Notes: a model not told the origin generated them from the sequence alone. 46,761 bases of DNA from an uncultured Erysipelotrichaceae bacterium (GCA_900315885.1 ONAT01000011.1:1-46761); one strand, 5' to 3'. Positions 32,027 through 40,826 are shown, counted from the stretch's first letter. Numbers and translations are program-made.

Positions 32027-33247
32027 ATGGAATTATATGAAGAATTAAAAGAAAGAGGCCTAATTGCTCAAGTTACAGATGAAGAAAGAATTAGAGACCT
32101 TATTAACAATGGAAAAGCAACATTTTATATTGGATTTGATCCAACTGCGGATAGTTTACATGTTGGTCATTTTATGACTTTAGTTTTAATGAAAAGATTA
32201 CAATTAGCAGGTAATAAGCCAATTGCTTTGATTGGTGGAGGTACAGGTATGATTGGTGACCCTTCGGGTCGATCTGATATGCGTAAAATGTTAACTGTTG
32301 ATGACATCAATCATAACTGTGAGTGCTTTAAAAAACAAATGGAAAGATTTATTGATTTTTCTGATGGAAAAGCCTTGATGGTTAATAACGCCGATTGGTT
32401 AAGAAATCTAAATTATATTGATTTGTTACGCGATGTGGGCGCATGTTTCTCAGTTAATCGTATGTTGACAGCGGAATGCTATAAATCGAGAATGGAACGT
32501 GGCTTAAGTTTCTTAGAATTTAACTATATGATTATGCAAAGTTACGATTTCTATCAACTATTTATAAAATATGGCTGTAACTTACAATTTGGTGGCGATG
32601 ACCAATGGTCAAATATGCTTGCGGGTACTGAACTAATTAGACGTAAATTAGGTAAAGATGCTTCCGCATTAACTATTAATTTATTGCTTAATAGTGAAGG
32701 TAAAAAAATGGGTAAGACCCAGTCTGGCGCAGTATGGCTTGATAAAAATAAAACGACACCATTTGAATTCTATCAATATTGGCGTAATATCGATGACGCA
32801 GATGTCATAAAATGCATCAAAATGTTAACATTCATTCCATTAGAAGAAATTAAAAAGATGGAACATTTTGAAGGAGCAGAGCTAAATGAAGCTAAGAAGA
32901 TTCTTGCTTATGAATTAACTAAAATGGTACATGGCGAAGATGAAGCAAAATTAGCCCAAGATACGGCATTGTCGTTATTTAATAAAGGCGATGCTGCAAA
33001 TATGCCAACAGTCTCATTAAGTGAAGAAGACTTTGTAGATAATAACATTGATATTCTTACTTTATTAGTAAAAACAAATTTAGTTACTTCAAAATCTGAA
33101 GCACGTCGTGCGGTTGAACAAGGTGGAGTAATGCTTGAAAACGAAAAAGTTACAGATGTTAAAAAGGTCATAAGCAAAATCGAATTCTCTAATGGTGTGA
33201 TTTTGAAAAAAGGCAAAAAGAATTTTGTAAAGGTTAACTTAAAATAA
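32027..33247 (+). CDS. tyrS: Tyrosyl-tRNA synthetase
   Basis: 406 residues. It charges tRNA-Tyr. The class I signature is HVGH in DSLHVGHFMTLV, and the second ATP motif is KMGKT (in GKKMGKTQSGAVWLD), the TyrS version of KMSKS. The tyrosine-binding NYMIMQSYDFYQLF is present, and the C-terminal S4 RNA-binding domain runs from about 345 (TNLVTSKSEARRAVEQGGVM). The AAGGAGG site is strong. It is controlled by the T-box leader and stands alone between ccpA and the convergent rpsD. Confidence 0.97.
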   Translation: MELYEELKERGLIAQVTDEERIRDLINNGKATFYIGFDPTADSLHVGHFMTLVLMKRLQLAGNKPIALIGGGTGMIGDPSGRSDMRKMLTVDDINHNCECFKKQMERFIDFSDGKALMVNNADWLRNLNYIDLLRDVGACFSVNRMLTAECYKSRMERGLSFLEFNYMIMQSYDFYQLFIKYGCNLQFGGDDQWSNMLAGTELIRRKLGKDASALTINLLLNSEGKKMGKTQSGAVWLDKNKTTPFEFYQYWRNIDDADVIKCIKMLTFIPLEEIKKMEHFEGAELNEAKKILAYELTKMVHGEDEAKLAQDTALSLFNKGDAANMPTVSLSEEDFVDNNIDILTLLVKTNLVTSKSEARRAVEQGGVMLENEKVTDVKKVISKIEFSNGVILKKGKKNFVKVNLK

Positions 33248-33259
33248 TTATAAATTGAA

Positions 33260-33290
33260 AAGGCACTTTGAATTGAAGTGTCTTTTTTTG
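33260..33290 (+). terminator. tyrS terminator
   Basis: AGGCACTT and AAGTGTCT stem (one G-U), loop TGAATTG, then seven T. Confidence 0.85.
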
Positions 33291-33308
33291 CGCATATTGA
33301 TAAACAAA

Positions 33309-33341
33309 AAAGGACCATTCCAGAGAAAAATGATCCTAATT
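33309..33341 (-). terminator. rpsD terminator
   Basis: On the minus strand AGGATCATT and AATGGTCCT pair (one T-G) and are followed by six T. Confidence 0.85.
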
Positions 33342-33364
33342 TTGTTTTTGTTATAAGCGTAAAA

Positions 33365-33973
33365 TTATAATTTACGGTTATAGTATTCAACGATTTGTGC
33401 TTCTTGAATGTCTTGTGCTAATTCTTTACGTTCTGGTTCACGGAGGAATTTGCCTTCCTTCTTTTCTTTGTCAACTGTGACGTAAGGAACTACCATAGCC
33501 ATTGATTCTAAAGATTCTGCGATAACTTTTAAGTCTCTTGAAGATTCTTTTACTGCAATAACATCGTTGACCTTGCATAAGTATGATGGAATATCAACTT
33601 TCTTACCATTGACTAAAATGTGTCCGTGGTTTACTAATTGACGAGCTGCACGACGTGTACGAGCAAATCCCATACGATATACCAAGTTATCTAAACGGGA
33701 TTCAAGAATACGCATAAATGCTAAACCTGTAACTTCTTTAGAATTAGAAGCAATCATGAACAAACGACGGAATTGACGTTCGTTGACACCATACATTTCA
33801 CGAAGTTTTTGTTTTTCAACTAATTGCTTACCATATTCAGTAAGTTTTTTCTTCTTGTCTGTAGGTGCTTTGCCAGGAGCATAGTTACGTTTCTTTAATT
33901 CAACACCTGTTTCAAGTGTTGAGAAACCTAAACGTCTTGAGATTTTCCAACTTGGTCCTGTGTATCTTGACAT
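33365..33973 (-). CDS. rpsD: 30S ribosomal protein S4
   Basis: 202 residues from the ATG at 33973 ([16 protein letters not shown]), with AAGGAAGG before it; the longer open frame upstream of that ATG is leader RNA, not coding. It is a primary 16S rRNA-binding protein that starts 30S assembly. The S4 RNA-binding domain ([36 protein letters not shown]) is clear. It is of the zinc-free type, with no CxxC at the N-terminus. It stands alone, opposite to tyrS, as in many Bacilli, and has a long leader that is probably S4-regulated. Confidence 0.97.
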   Translation of the reverse strand: MSRYTGPSWKISRRLGFSTLETGVELKKRNYAPGKAPTDKKKKLTEYGKQLVEKQKLREMYGVNERQFRRLFMIASNSKEVTGLAFMRILESRLDNLVYRMGFARTRRAARQLVNHGHILVNGKKVDIPSYLCKVNDVIAVKESSRDLKVIAESLESMAMVVPYVTVDKEKKEGKFLREPERKELAQDIQEAQIVEYYNRKL

Positions 33974-34138
33974 AGTTATTTCCTTCCTTTCCTTTATTAT
34001 TTGCATAAATAAAGCAATAGGTGTAAATTCCAAACTCCGGATGTTACAATCAATTATTTCACCATTCAGCAATGGTTACTTAAAAAACTAAATTTTGTAA
34101 CATTAGACAAGTAGTATTTACATGCTGCATAAATATGC
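33974..34138 (-). promoter_or_regulatory. Long rpsD leader, candidate S4 autoregulatory RNA
   Basis: The transcript from the promoter at 34145-34173 has about 165 nt before rpsD. It holds a perfect small hairpin ACCATT-GCTG-AATGGT and other complementary stretches (GCATATTTATGC near its start). Firmicute rpsD genes are known to be repressed by S4 through such leaders. I infer this from position and length; the fold is not shown. Confidence 0.5.
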
Positions 34139-34144
34139 TTTATT

Positions 34145-34173
34145 ATTTTACATAAACCGTAATTTGAAGTCAA
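34145..34173 (-). promoter_or_regulatory. rpsD promoter
   Basis: On the minus strand TTGACT (34168-34173), 17 bp, TAAAAT (34145-34150). Confidence 0.7.
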
Positions 34174-34341
34174 GAAATATTAAAATGATTTTTACTTATT
34201 TTATATTATGCATGATTATGACTATTTCTTCTTATGTTGCCTAGCACTTTTAAGCAAAAAAATAAGCAATATTTTGAATATTAAATAAAAATATTTTTTA
34301 TTTATGCTATACTAATTTATGACTAAAGGCTTGGTGATTTT
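34174..34341 (+). promoter_or_regulatory. Intergenic region with the ezrA promoter
   Basis: Between the divergent rpsD promoter and ezrA, the only signal I see is the extended -10 TGCTATACT (hexamer 34308-34313) and the GGTGA ribosome-binding site of ezrA. The rest, about 130 bp, is plain AT-rich sequence. Confidence 0.5.
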
Positions 34342-36081
34342 ATGTTTCTTACTCTAGGTGAATTTCTTGATAAACATCGTGGACAACTTCTAATAATTGC
34401 AATCGTAATTATTGTTGTGTTTTTTATATCTTTTTCAGTTTTCAAGTTGGTTATTAAAAAGCATCGCTTTAATAAGACTGTAAGAGATCTTGAGAAACGT
34501 TATGAATATGTTCATGCCTTGTTAATTGGACAAGATGAAGCATATTTAAAACGTATATATGCAATATCAAGTTGTAATCTTTTGTATGTTGAAACTTACA
34601 CAAATTTCTTAAAAGAATATCAATTCTTATCACAAACACAAGATGAGCAAGCACAAAATGCTTTGAATATGCTGAAGAGTTCTCTTGATAAGAAAAACGG
34701 AAAATCTAATCGCGAAAATATTAAAAGAAATAAAGATGTTTTATTAGATTACTTTAATCAAGTTGAAGAGTTTTCTAATCGTTTAAAAGAAGCATTAAAG
34801 AGTGAAGAAGAAGCACAAGAAAAATCAGTTAAAGAAAAAGAAACTTTACGCGATATTAAAAATACTTATTTTGAACATCAAGCTGAATTAAAATTAGTAG
34901 AAAATTCTTTCAATTTATTATTTGAAAACATTGATGAAGCATTCCGTCGTTATGATGAAGCTATTGATTGTGCGAATTACGAAGAAGTTAACACAATCTT
35001 AGGGCGTATTGATGGGGCAATTAGAGAATTAAAGCCTGTTATGGATCAATTACCTATGCTTTGCGCTAAAGTCACAGATGTAGTTCCAACTAAAATATCA
35101 TTATTAAAAGATAAGTATCAAGAAATGATAACAAATGGTTTCCCATTAAATCATTTACATGTTAATATGGCAATTGAAGATTTAGAAAAAAGAGTGGACA
35201 ATGTGAAAAAACATTTGAAATCTTTAAGTGTTAATGGCTGCGATGATGAAATGGATAACATTATTTTAGAAGTAAGTAAATTAATTGGTAAATTTGAAGA
35301 TGAAGTTATAGCAAAAGAAAACTTTGAAAACAACGTTGACCAAGTCTATAAAGAAGTTAAAAATCTTGAAGACAAGTTCATTAAAATTTGTAATATCATT
35401 CCAGAAGTTAAGAAAGAATATATTATTGACGATAAATATCTTAATGATATTGATGTCATAAAATATAATATTACGCGTATTGATACAATCAAACGAACAC
35501 TTGATAATTATATTCATTCAAATACTAAACAACCATATTCTTTACTTGATAGCAAATGCAAAGAACTTAAGGAACAAACACAAGTTGCAATTGTTAAATT
35601 AAATGAATTCTCTTCTTACTTATTATCTTTAGAGAATGACTTTAATAATGCGAACGACATCATTAAAGATGGTTATTTTACTTTAAAAGAAGCACAAAGA
35701 AAGTTACATGAATTATATTTAGATTCATACGAAGAACAAGAAAAACCAAAATTTGAAGAATTATATAATCTCATTGATGAGATTGATGCAGCTTTACGTG
35801 TGCATCCAGTAGATACACGCACAATCAATAATCTTGTTATTTCGTTTGAAAAAGGTAAAGAAGATTTATTAAAAGAACTTGAAACAAATTTAAATTTTGC
35901 GACAATTACAGAAAGTTTAGTTGTTTACGCAAATAAAGATAGACATCACTCAATAGAGATTTCCTCTTTGTTTGCTCAAATTGAAACATCTTTCTTCGAT
36001 TCTGAGTTCGACCGCGCTTATATGGATGCGGGAAATGCTACAAAAAAGATAAAAAACACATCAAATATTAGTGAGCAATAG
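34342..36081 (+). CDS. ezrA: Septation ring formation regulator EzrA
   Basis: 579 residues (B. subtilis 562). A single N-terminal membrane helix (about 17-39, LLIIAIVIIVVFFISFSVF) precedes a long cytoplasmic helical rod built of spectrin-like coiled-coil repeats, with no catalytic motif. EzrA links the membrane to FtsZ and restrains Z-ring formation away from mid-cell. Sequence identity to EzrA is weak by eye, so the call rests on topology, length and place: between rpsD and a cysteine desulfurase followed by thiI, as in B. subtilis. It is followed 57 bp later by the desulfurase. Confidence 0.75.
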   Translation: MFLTLGEFLDKHRGQLLIIAIVIIVVFFISFSVFKLVIKKHRFNKTVRDLEKRYEYVHALLIGQDEAYLKRIYAISSCNLLYVETYTNFLKEYQFLSQTQDEQAQNALNMLKSSLDKKNGKSNRENIKRNKDVLLDYFNQVEEFSNRLKEALKSEEEAQEKSVKEKETLRDIKNTYFEHQAELKLVENSFNLLFENIDEAFRRYDEAIDCANYEEVNTILGRIDGAIRELKPVMDQLPMLCAKVTDVVPTKISLLKDKYQEMITNGFPLNHLHVNMAIEDLEKRVDNVKKHLKSLSVNGCDDEMDNIILEVSKLIGKFEDEVIAKENFENNVDQVYKEVKNLEDKFIKICNIIPEVKKEYIIDDKYLNDIDVIKYNITRIDTIKRTLDNYIHSNTKQPYSLLDSKCKELKEQTQVAIVKLNEFSSYLLSLENDFNNANDIIKDGYFTLKEAQRKLHELYLDSYEEQEKPKFEELYNLIDEIDAALRVHPVDTRTINNLVISFEKGKEDLLKELETNLNFATITESLVVYANKDRHHSIEISSLFAQIETSFFDSEFDRAYMDAGNATKKIKNTSNISEQ

Positions 36082-36138
36082 GCATTAACTCATGCAAATT
36101 TGTTTCTCTAACATATTGTAAGGTATGGAGGTTTTATT

Positions 36139-37266
36139 TTGATTTACTTTGATAATGCTGCGACTACTTCTGTAAACAAGCAAGTTTTAGATGCATATTA
36201 CGATTTATGTTTAAAATATTATGGCAATGCTTCTAGCAACCATGCTTATGGCTTAGAATCAAGCCGTCTACTTTCATATGCTCGAGAACAAATACTAAAA
36301 CTTTTTGGTTTAGAAAAAACACATCAACTCGTTTTTACAAGTGGTGCAACAGAAGCAAATAATTTAGCTATTAAAGGAGTGGCGTTAGCCTACAAAAATA
36401 GAGGTAAACATCTTATAACTACAAGTATTGAACATCCATCAGTTCTTAATGCTTTTAAGCAATTAGAGGAAGAATTTGGATTTGAAGTCACATATTTACC
36501 TGTTAATGAAGATGGCGTTGTAAGAATTGAAGACTTAGAAAAAGCTATGCGTAATGACACTGTTCTTGTTTCAATTATGGCTACAAATAACGAAACGGGC
36601 TCTATTAATGACATCAAAGCAATTCGTAAAGTCATTGATAACTATCCTAAATGCTTTTTCCATAGTGATACAACTCAAGCAATTACTAAACTAGATATTG
36701 ATTACAATTTATTGGATATGTTTATTGCTTCCGCCCATAAAGTACATGGTTTAAAAGGTTCGGGAATGTTAATTATAAAGAACAATATTAAGCCATTAGC
36801 CTTACTTTCAGGTGGAGGACAAGAGAACAATTTGCGAAGTGGCACAAGTGACGTGCCGAAAGATGTTGTCTTAGCGAAAACTATTCGTTTAGCTCTTGAT
36901 AATCAAAAACAAAGTTTTAATTACGTAAAGAAAATTAATGATTATTTAAGAGAAGAACTATCTAAGATTGAAGAAGTTGTGATTAATTCGCCGCACGATG
37001 CCTCACCTTATATCTTAAACTTTTCTTTACGCGAACATAAAGCAAGCGTAATTGTCGAAGGTTTATCACTTAAAGGTATTATGGTTTCAACAATTTCTGC
37101 ATGCTCATCAAAAAGAAACGAAAAATCACATGTTTTAGTAGCAATGGATAAAGATATTCGTTTAGCGTCTAATCCCATTCGCTTAAGTTTTGATGAAAGT
37201 AATACATTATTAGAAGCACAAGAATTCATAAAAGTTTTGAAAGAATTACTCGCTATCACTAAATAA
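36139..37266 (+). CDS. Cysteine desulfurase (NifS/IscS family)
   Basis: 375 residues with a TTG start at 36139 placed 7 nt after GGAGG; no ATG fits. It is a pyridoxal-phosphate enzyme that takes sulfur from cysteine and hands it on as persulfide. The first residues IYFDNAATT, the TSGATEANNLAIKG motif and IEHPSV are typical. PLP binds Lys201 (SAHKVHGLKGSG) and the catalytic cysteine is Cys322 (ISACSS). It lies 12 bp before thiI, so its partner is probably ThiI (4-thiouridine, thiazole), as for B. subtilis nifZ; MnmA may also be served. Confidence 0.92.
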   Translation: MIYFDNAATTSVNKQVLDAYYDLCLKYYGNASSNHAYGLESSRLLSYAREQILKLFGLEKTHQLVFTSGATEANNLAIKGVALAYKNRGKHLITTSIEHPSVLNAFKQLEEEFGFEVTYLPVNEDGVVRIEDLEKAMRNDTVLVSIMATNNETGSINDIKAIRKVIDNYPKCFFHSDTTQAITKLDIDYNLLDMFIASAHKVHGLKGSGMLIIKNNIKPLALLSGGGQENNLRSGTSDVPKDVVLAKTIRLALDNQKQSFNYVKKINDYLREELSKIEEVVINSPHDASPYILNFSLREHKASVIVEGLSLKGIMVSTISACSSKRNEKSHVLVAMDKDIRLASNPIRLSFDESNTLLEAQEFIKVLKELLAITK

Positions 37267-37278
37267 AGGAGAAAACAA

Positions 37279-38475
37279 ATGGAAATGAAGTATGATCACA
37301 TTATGGTGCGTTTCGGAGAATTGTCCACCAAAGGAAAGAATAAAAAAGACTTTATCTTTCGTTTAGGAGATAATATTCGTAATGCTTTAAAAGAATATAA
37401 AAGTTTAACATATCAAGTGCGCATGGATCACATTTATATAAAATTAAATGATGAAAATCCTGAAACAGTTATTGAAAGATTAAAAGATGTATCAGGTATT
37501 TATTCGTTTTCACTTGTTATTAAAACCGATACTGATATTGAAAATCTCAAGAATGTCGTTTTAGATTTATTGCTTAAAGAAAATAAAAAGACATTTAAAA
37601 TGCGCGCAAAAAGAGCGGATAAATTATATCCAATCATTAGTGATGACATAAATCGTATTATTGCGGGACACGTTTTAAAAAATAGTGAATACAAAGTCGA
37701 TGTTCATAACCCTGATGTTTTAGTGTCTATTACAATTCGTAACGACGCTGCTTATATTTACACAAGTGACATTGTAGGAGCGGGAGGATATCCTTTAGGT
37801 GTCGGAGGTAAAGCATTAATGATGATGTCAGGAGGTATTGATTCACCTGTAGCTTCATATTTACTTATGAAACGTGGTGTTGCAATTGAATGTGTGCATT
37901 TTGCTGCCCCTCCATACACTAATGCAGCGGTAATTGATAAAATAAAAGACTTATGTAAAGAACTGAATCGTTACCAAGCAAAAATTAAAGTCCACGTTGT
38001 GCCATTTACTAAATTACAAGAAGACATTTATAAATATTCTAATGAATCTTACGCTATAACAATTATGCGTCGTATGATGTATCGCATAAGCGAAAGATTA
38101 GCAAAAAAATATAAATGTTTGGCGTTAGCAAATGGCGAATCTATTGGACAAGTCGCTTCCCAAACATTAGTGTCTATGGATGTAATTAATGCCGTAACTA
38201 ATATGCCAGTCATAAGACCTTTGGCAATTTTTGATAAAACAGATATTATTAAAATTTCAAAGAAAATTAATACATATGCTATTTCTATTAGACCATATGA
38301 AGATTGTTGTACAATTTTTGCTCCTAAAAACCCTAAAACGATGCCAAAACTAGAAGAAGTTGAGGCTTTTGAAGAAAAATGGGATTATGAATCAGAAATA
38401 AATGACTGTATTTCTAATGCCGAAACTATCGTAGTTACAAGCGAAAATGAAGATAATTTAAAAAATTATTTATAA
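37279..38475 (+). CDS. thiI: tRNA 4-thiouridine synthase ThiI
   Basis: 398 residues. It makes s4U8 in tRNA and can supply sulfur for thiamine. A ferredoxin-like N-terminus (MVRFGELSTKGKNKKDF) and THUMP domain (to about 165) are followed by the ATPase PP-loop SGGIDS at 184-189 and YEDCCTIFAPKNPKTMP. As in other Firmicutes there is no C-terminal rhodanese domain, so the persulfide relay must use the cysteines present here. It has an AAAGGAG site and is co-transcribed with the desulfurase. Confidence 0.95.
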   Translation: MEMKYDHIMVRFGELSTKGKNKKDFIFRLGDNIRNALKEYKSLTYQVRMDHIYIKLNDENPETVIERLKDVSGIYSFSLVIKTDTDIENLKNVVLDLLLKENKKTFKMRAKRADKLYPIISDDINRIIAGHVLKNSEYKVDVHNPDVLVSITIRNDAAYIYTSDIVGAGGYPLGVGGKALMMMSGGIDSPVASYLLMKRGVAIECVHFAAPPYTNAAVIDKIKDLCKELNRYQAKIKVHVVPFTKLQEDIYKYSNESYAITIMRRMMYRISERLAKKYKCLALANGESIGQVASQTLVSMDVINAVTNMPVIRPLAIFDKTDIIKISKKINTYAISIRPYEDCCTIFAPKNPKTMPKLEEVEAFEEKWDYESEINDCISNAETIVVTSENEDNLKNYL

Positions 38476-38521
38476 AATTTGAAATACGACAAAAAATAAC
38501 CTCAATAGGAGGTGAATTGTT

Positions 38522-38710
38522 GTGAGACAAGGTTCAAACAAATCCACTACAAGAAAGACTAGTGCGAAGAAAACTACTAGACGTAATACTAAGCACGAAT
38601 ATGCTGAAGATTATGGTGTTACATCAAACAGAACACGCAATAATACAAGATCTGCATGTTCATCAAGAAGCACAAAATCAAGCACTCGTTCTTCTAGAAA
38701 AGGTCAATAA
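38522..38710 (+). CDS. Tiny basic protein in the sspA position, SASP-like candidate
   Basis: 62 residues, GTG start 7 nt after a near-perfect AGGAGGTG. Almost half of it is Arg, Lys, Ser or Thr, with many TRxxT and SSRSTKSS units, and it has no hydrophobic core. In its centre is KHEYAEDYGV, which resembles the KxEIAxEFGV part of alpha/beta small acid-soluble spore proteins and the EFASE-type site cut by the GPR protease. In B. subtilis sspA follows thiI and precedes ytfI-ytfJ; this gene is in the same place. A DNA-binding spore protein is therefore plausible. It does not carry the second SASP motif, so it may be a different basic protein. Confidence 0.5.
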   Translation: MRQGSNKSTTRKTSAKKTTRRNTKHEYAEDYGVTSNRTRNNTRSACSSRSTKSSTRSSRKGQ

Positions 38711-38737
38711 TTTAGACTAAAAAATTTATTAGATTAT

Positions 38738-38768
38738 AAATGTAGGTGTAAGAATGCCTACATTTTTA
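38738..38768 (+). terminator. Terminator after the small basic gene
   Basis: AAATGTAGG and CCTACATTT stem, loop TGTAAGAATG, then T-rich sequence. Confidence 0.85.
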
Positions 38769-38800
38769 ATTTTTTTTAAAAAATTATACATACTAATAAT

Positions 38801-39277
38801 ATGAAAATATTAGAAATTATCCTTGTTACTATTTTAGTTATCCTCTTATTAATAAGTTTGCTCTTATTATTGCCATTACGAATTTGTGCAATTTTAGATG
38901 AGAAATACTTAACAATAAAATTAGGTCGTTTAAAAGTATTTCGTATTGAAAGTGCTAAGTTAATAGCGAATATTTTACAAAGTGAACGCCAAAAAATTGA
39001 AATTAATGTTAAGAGTTTAATCGAAAGTTTTTTATTTGTGGGATTAGAGATTATATACGCTAATGAACAAGTTGATGTCAGCGATTATTTGCTTTTTGGT
39101 GCATTAGGAATAATTAATCTTTTCATACCTAATACTTATATACATCATTTTATATTTAAAAGAGTAACCACAGATGATAAATCTAAGATTATTGTTGTTG
39201 TAAAAATACAAATATTAAAGACATTACTAAATGTCATGATTAATACAAGGAGCAAAAGTTATGAAAAAATCGGTTAA
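38801..39277 (+). CDS. ytfI: Membrane-anchored DUF2953-like protein (YtfI-like)
   Basis: 158 residues. One N-terminal membrane helix (about 5-29, IILVTILVILLLISLLLLLPL) is followed by a soluble domain that starts RICAILDEKYLTIKLGRLKVF, split at LR, like DUF2953 proteins. The next gene is gerW/ytfJ and overlaps it by 17 bp, the same pair as ytfI-ytfJ in B. subtilis. It is shorter than the usual 200 or more residues. No ribosome-binding site precedes the ATG, and a CATACTA box ends 5 nt before it, so the message may be leaderless. Function unknown. Confidence 0.6.
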   Translation: MKILEIILVTILVILLLISLLLLLPLRICAILDEKYLTIKLGRLKVFRIESAKLIANILQSERQKIEINVKSLIESFLFVGLEIIYANEQVDVSDYLLFGALGIINLFIPNTYIHHFIFKRVTTDDKSKIIVVVKIQILKTLLNVMINTRSKSYEKIG

Positions 39278-39647
39278 AGAACTTGTTTTATCTACAATAA
39301 ATAGCATGCATAGTATTTTTGATTCTAGCAATATTGTGGGAACACCAATAAAAATTAATGAAAGAGAAGTCATTGTGCCAATTGCTAAATTAACATTTGG
39401 CTTTGGTGTCGGAGGAGGAGATGTAGAAGAGAAAAAAGAAAAAAATGATCTTCTATTTGAATTCTCAGATGAAGGACCAATTATGGGTGGCAGTTTAGGT
39501 GGCTTAACTTTAGTGCCTGAAGCATTTTTGTATGTTAATAACGGAGAAGTAGAAATAATAAAAATGAAAGAGAATAAGTCAGTGTATGACCGTCTCTTTG
39601 ATATCTATAAAGACGTAAGTAAATATATGAAAAAACAAAAAAGATAG
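39261..39647 (+). CDS. ytfJ: GerW family sporulation protein YtfJ
   Basis: 128 residues. The family core is clear: VGTPIKINEREVIVPIAKLTFGFGVGGGD, interrupted by a charged loop, then GPIMGGSLGGLTLVPEAFLYV. In B. subtilis GerW (YtfJ) is made in the forespore and is needed for normal spore germination with L-alanine. The glycine-rich part probably forms a strand core. It has a GGAG site within ytfI and is co-transcribed with it. Its stop lies in the base of the shared terminator. Confidence 0.88.
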   Translation: MKKSVKELVLSTINSMHSIFDSSNIVGTPIKINEREVIVPIAKLTFGFGVGGGDVEEKKEKNDLLFEFSDEGPIMGGSLGGLTLVPEAFLYVNNGEVEIIKMKENKSVYDRLFDIYKDVSKYMKKQKR

Positions 39648-39667
39648 GTATTGTGACCTATCTTTTT
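39640..39667. terminator. Bidirectional terminator between ytfJ and rplT
   Basis: AAAGATAGGT and ACCTATCTTT stem with a short loop. T-runs are present on both strands, so it serves both converging genes. Confidence 0.85.
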
Positions 39668-39688
39668 CTTGATATCTTATTTATCTTT

Positions 39689-40045
39689 TTATTTTGCTAA
39701 AGCTTTTTTTGCACTTTCAACGATTTGTGTGAAAGCTTTAGGGTCATTAATAGCTAATTCAGAAAGCATCTTACGATTGATTTCGATGTTTGCTAATTTA
39801 AGACCATTCATAAACTTAGAATAAGAAATTTCATTCATACGGCATGCAGCGTTGATACGTTTGATCCAAAGTTTACGGTAATCACGTTTAACTTGTTTAC
39901 GATCTCTGAATGCATAGCGAAGAGAATGCATTACTTGTTCTTTAGCAGTCTTGTATAAGAGGTGTTTGCTACCAAAGTAACCTTTAGCTCTTTTGAGTAC
40001 TTTTTTACGTCTTGCTCTTGTTGTGACACTATTCTTTACTCTCAT
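39689..40045 (-). CDS. rplT: 50S ribosomal protein L20
   Basis: 118 residues, the standard length. A basic N-terminal arm ([17 protein letters not shown]) leads to the globular domain ([20 protein letters not shown]). It is an early 23S rRNA-binding assembly protein and, in Bacilli, represses its own operon by binding the infC leader. It is last of infC-rpmI-rplT with a strong AGGAGG site. Confidence 0.98.
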   Translation of the reverse strand: MRVKNSVTTRARRKKVLKRAKGYFGSKHLLYKTAKEQVMHSLRYAFRDRKQVKRDYRKLWIKRINAACRMNEISYSKFMNGLKLANIEINRKMLSELAINDPKAFTQIVESAKKALAK

Positions 40046-40061
40046 GATTCTTACCTCCTAA

Positions 40062-40253
40062 TTATTGCAATAAGTATTTAATGCGTTTGTAATCGCTCTT
40101 AGATACATATGAAGCCTTTCTTAATTGTCTTTTTTGTTTGTGTGTTTTGTTGTGTGCTAAGTGTGATGTGTAAGCAGAGTTGATTTTTAATTTGCCATTA
40201 CCAACTTTTTTAACACGTTTTGCTAAAGCACGTTTTGTTTTCATTTTTGGCAT
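40062..40253 (-). CDS. rpmI: 50S ribosomal protein L35
   Basis: 63 residues, very basic. It begins [20 protein letters not shown] and has the [15 protein letters not shown] region of L35. It lies between infC and rplT with an AGGAGG site and 12-16 bp spacers, the conserved operon order. Confidence 0.97.
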   Translation of the reverse strand: MPKMKTKRALAKRVKKVGNGKLKINSAYTSHLAHNKTHKQKRQLRKASYVSKSDYKRIKYLLQ

Positions 40254-40265
40254 ACTACGTTCCTC

Positions 40266-40823
40266 CTATTTTTTAACTTTTGATGCTAAAACTGCACTTA
40301 AGAATTTGCCATCTAAAACTGGCTTTTTTTCCATTACTGCATATTCATTTACAAGTTCAACGAATTTATTTAATACCTCTTCACCAACTTCAACGTGGCT
40401 TAATTGACGGCCACGGAATCGTACAGAGACCTTAACTTTATCACCGTTTTGGAAAAACTTAATAGCTTGATTTGCTTTTGTTTCTAAATCGTGGATGCCA
40501 ATTTGTGGTGTAAGGCGAACTTCTTTGGTGTTCACGACTGTTTGTTTCTTTTTGTTAAGTTTTTGTCTTTTTTGTGCTTCGAAACGATACTTACCATAGT
40601 TTAAAAGTTTACAAACTGGTGGTTGGTTGTTTGGAGCAACGCATAATAAATCAAGATTCATGTTATGAGCTTTGTAAAGAGCATCGGATCTTGACATAAT
40701 GCCAAGTTGTTCACCATTTGGGCCGATTACTAAAACTGATGGAAATCTGATTTGTTCATTGACTAAATCTGTGTTAGTCTTCTCTGGTCTTTGTTGTGGA
40801 CTCACGAAATTTGGATTGTAGAT
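40266..40823 (-). CDS. infC: Translation initiation factor IF-3, probable AUC/AUU start
   Basis: About 185 residues. IF-3 binds the 30S subunit and tests start codon pairing. The N-domain has VNEQIRFPSVLVIGPNGEQLG and DLLCVAPNNQPPVCKLLNYGKYRFE; the C-domain has KVSVRFRGRQLSHVEVGEEVL. The only standard start, GTG at 40805, has no ribosome-binding site. AAAGGAGG lies farther upstream: ATC (40821-40823) is 7 nt after it and ATT (40824-40826) 4 nt after it, both in frame. infC is the known user of such starts, which let IF-3 limit its own synthesis. I prefer ATC by spacing; the frame and product are certain. Confidence 0.9.
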   Translation of the reverse strand: MYNPNFVSPQQRPEKTNTDLVNEQIRFPSVLVIGPNGEQLGIMSRSDALYKAHNMNLDLLCVAPNNQPPVCKLLNYGKYRFEAQKRQKLNKKKQTVVNTKEVRLTPQIGIHDLETKANQAIKFFQNGDKVKVSVRFRGRQLSHVEVGEEVLNKFVELVNEYAVMEKKPVLDGKFLSAVLASKVKK

Positions 40824-40826
40824 AAT

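Noticed and set aside
32908-33390. 160-residue minus-strand ORF at the end of tyrS
   Set aside because: It is opposite the S4 domain of tyrS and crosses two terminators; it has no recognisable protein features.
33974-34072. N-terminal extension of rpsD up to 34072
   Set aside because: S4 proteins begin MSRYTGP, the ribosome-binding site is right before 33973, and the extra segment is the leader RNA.
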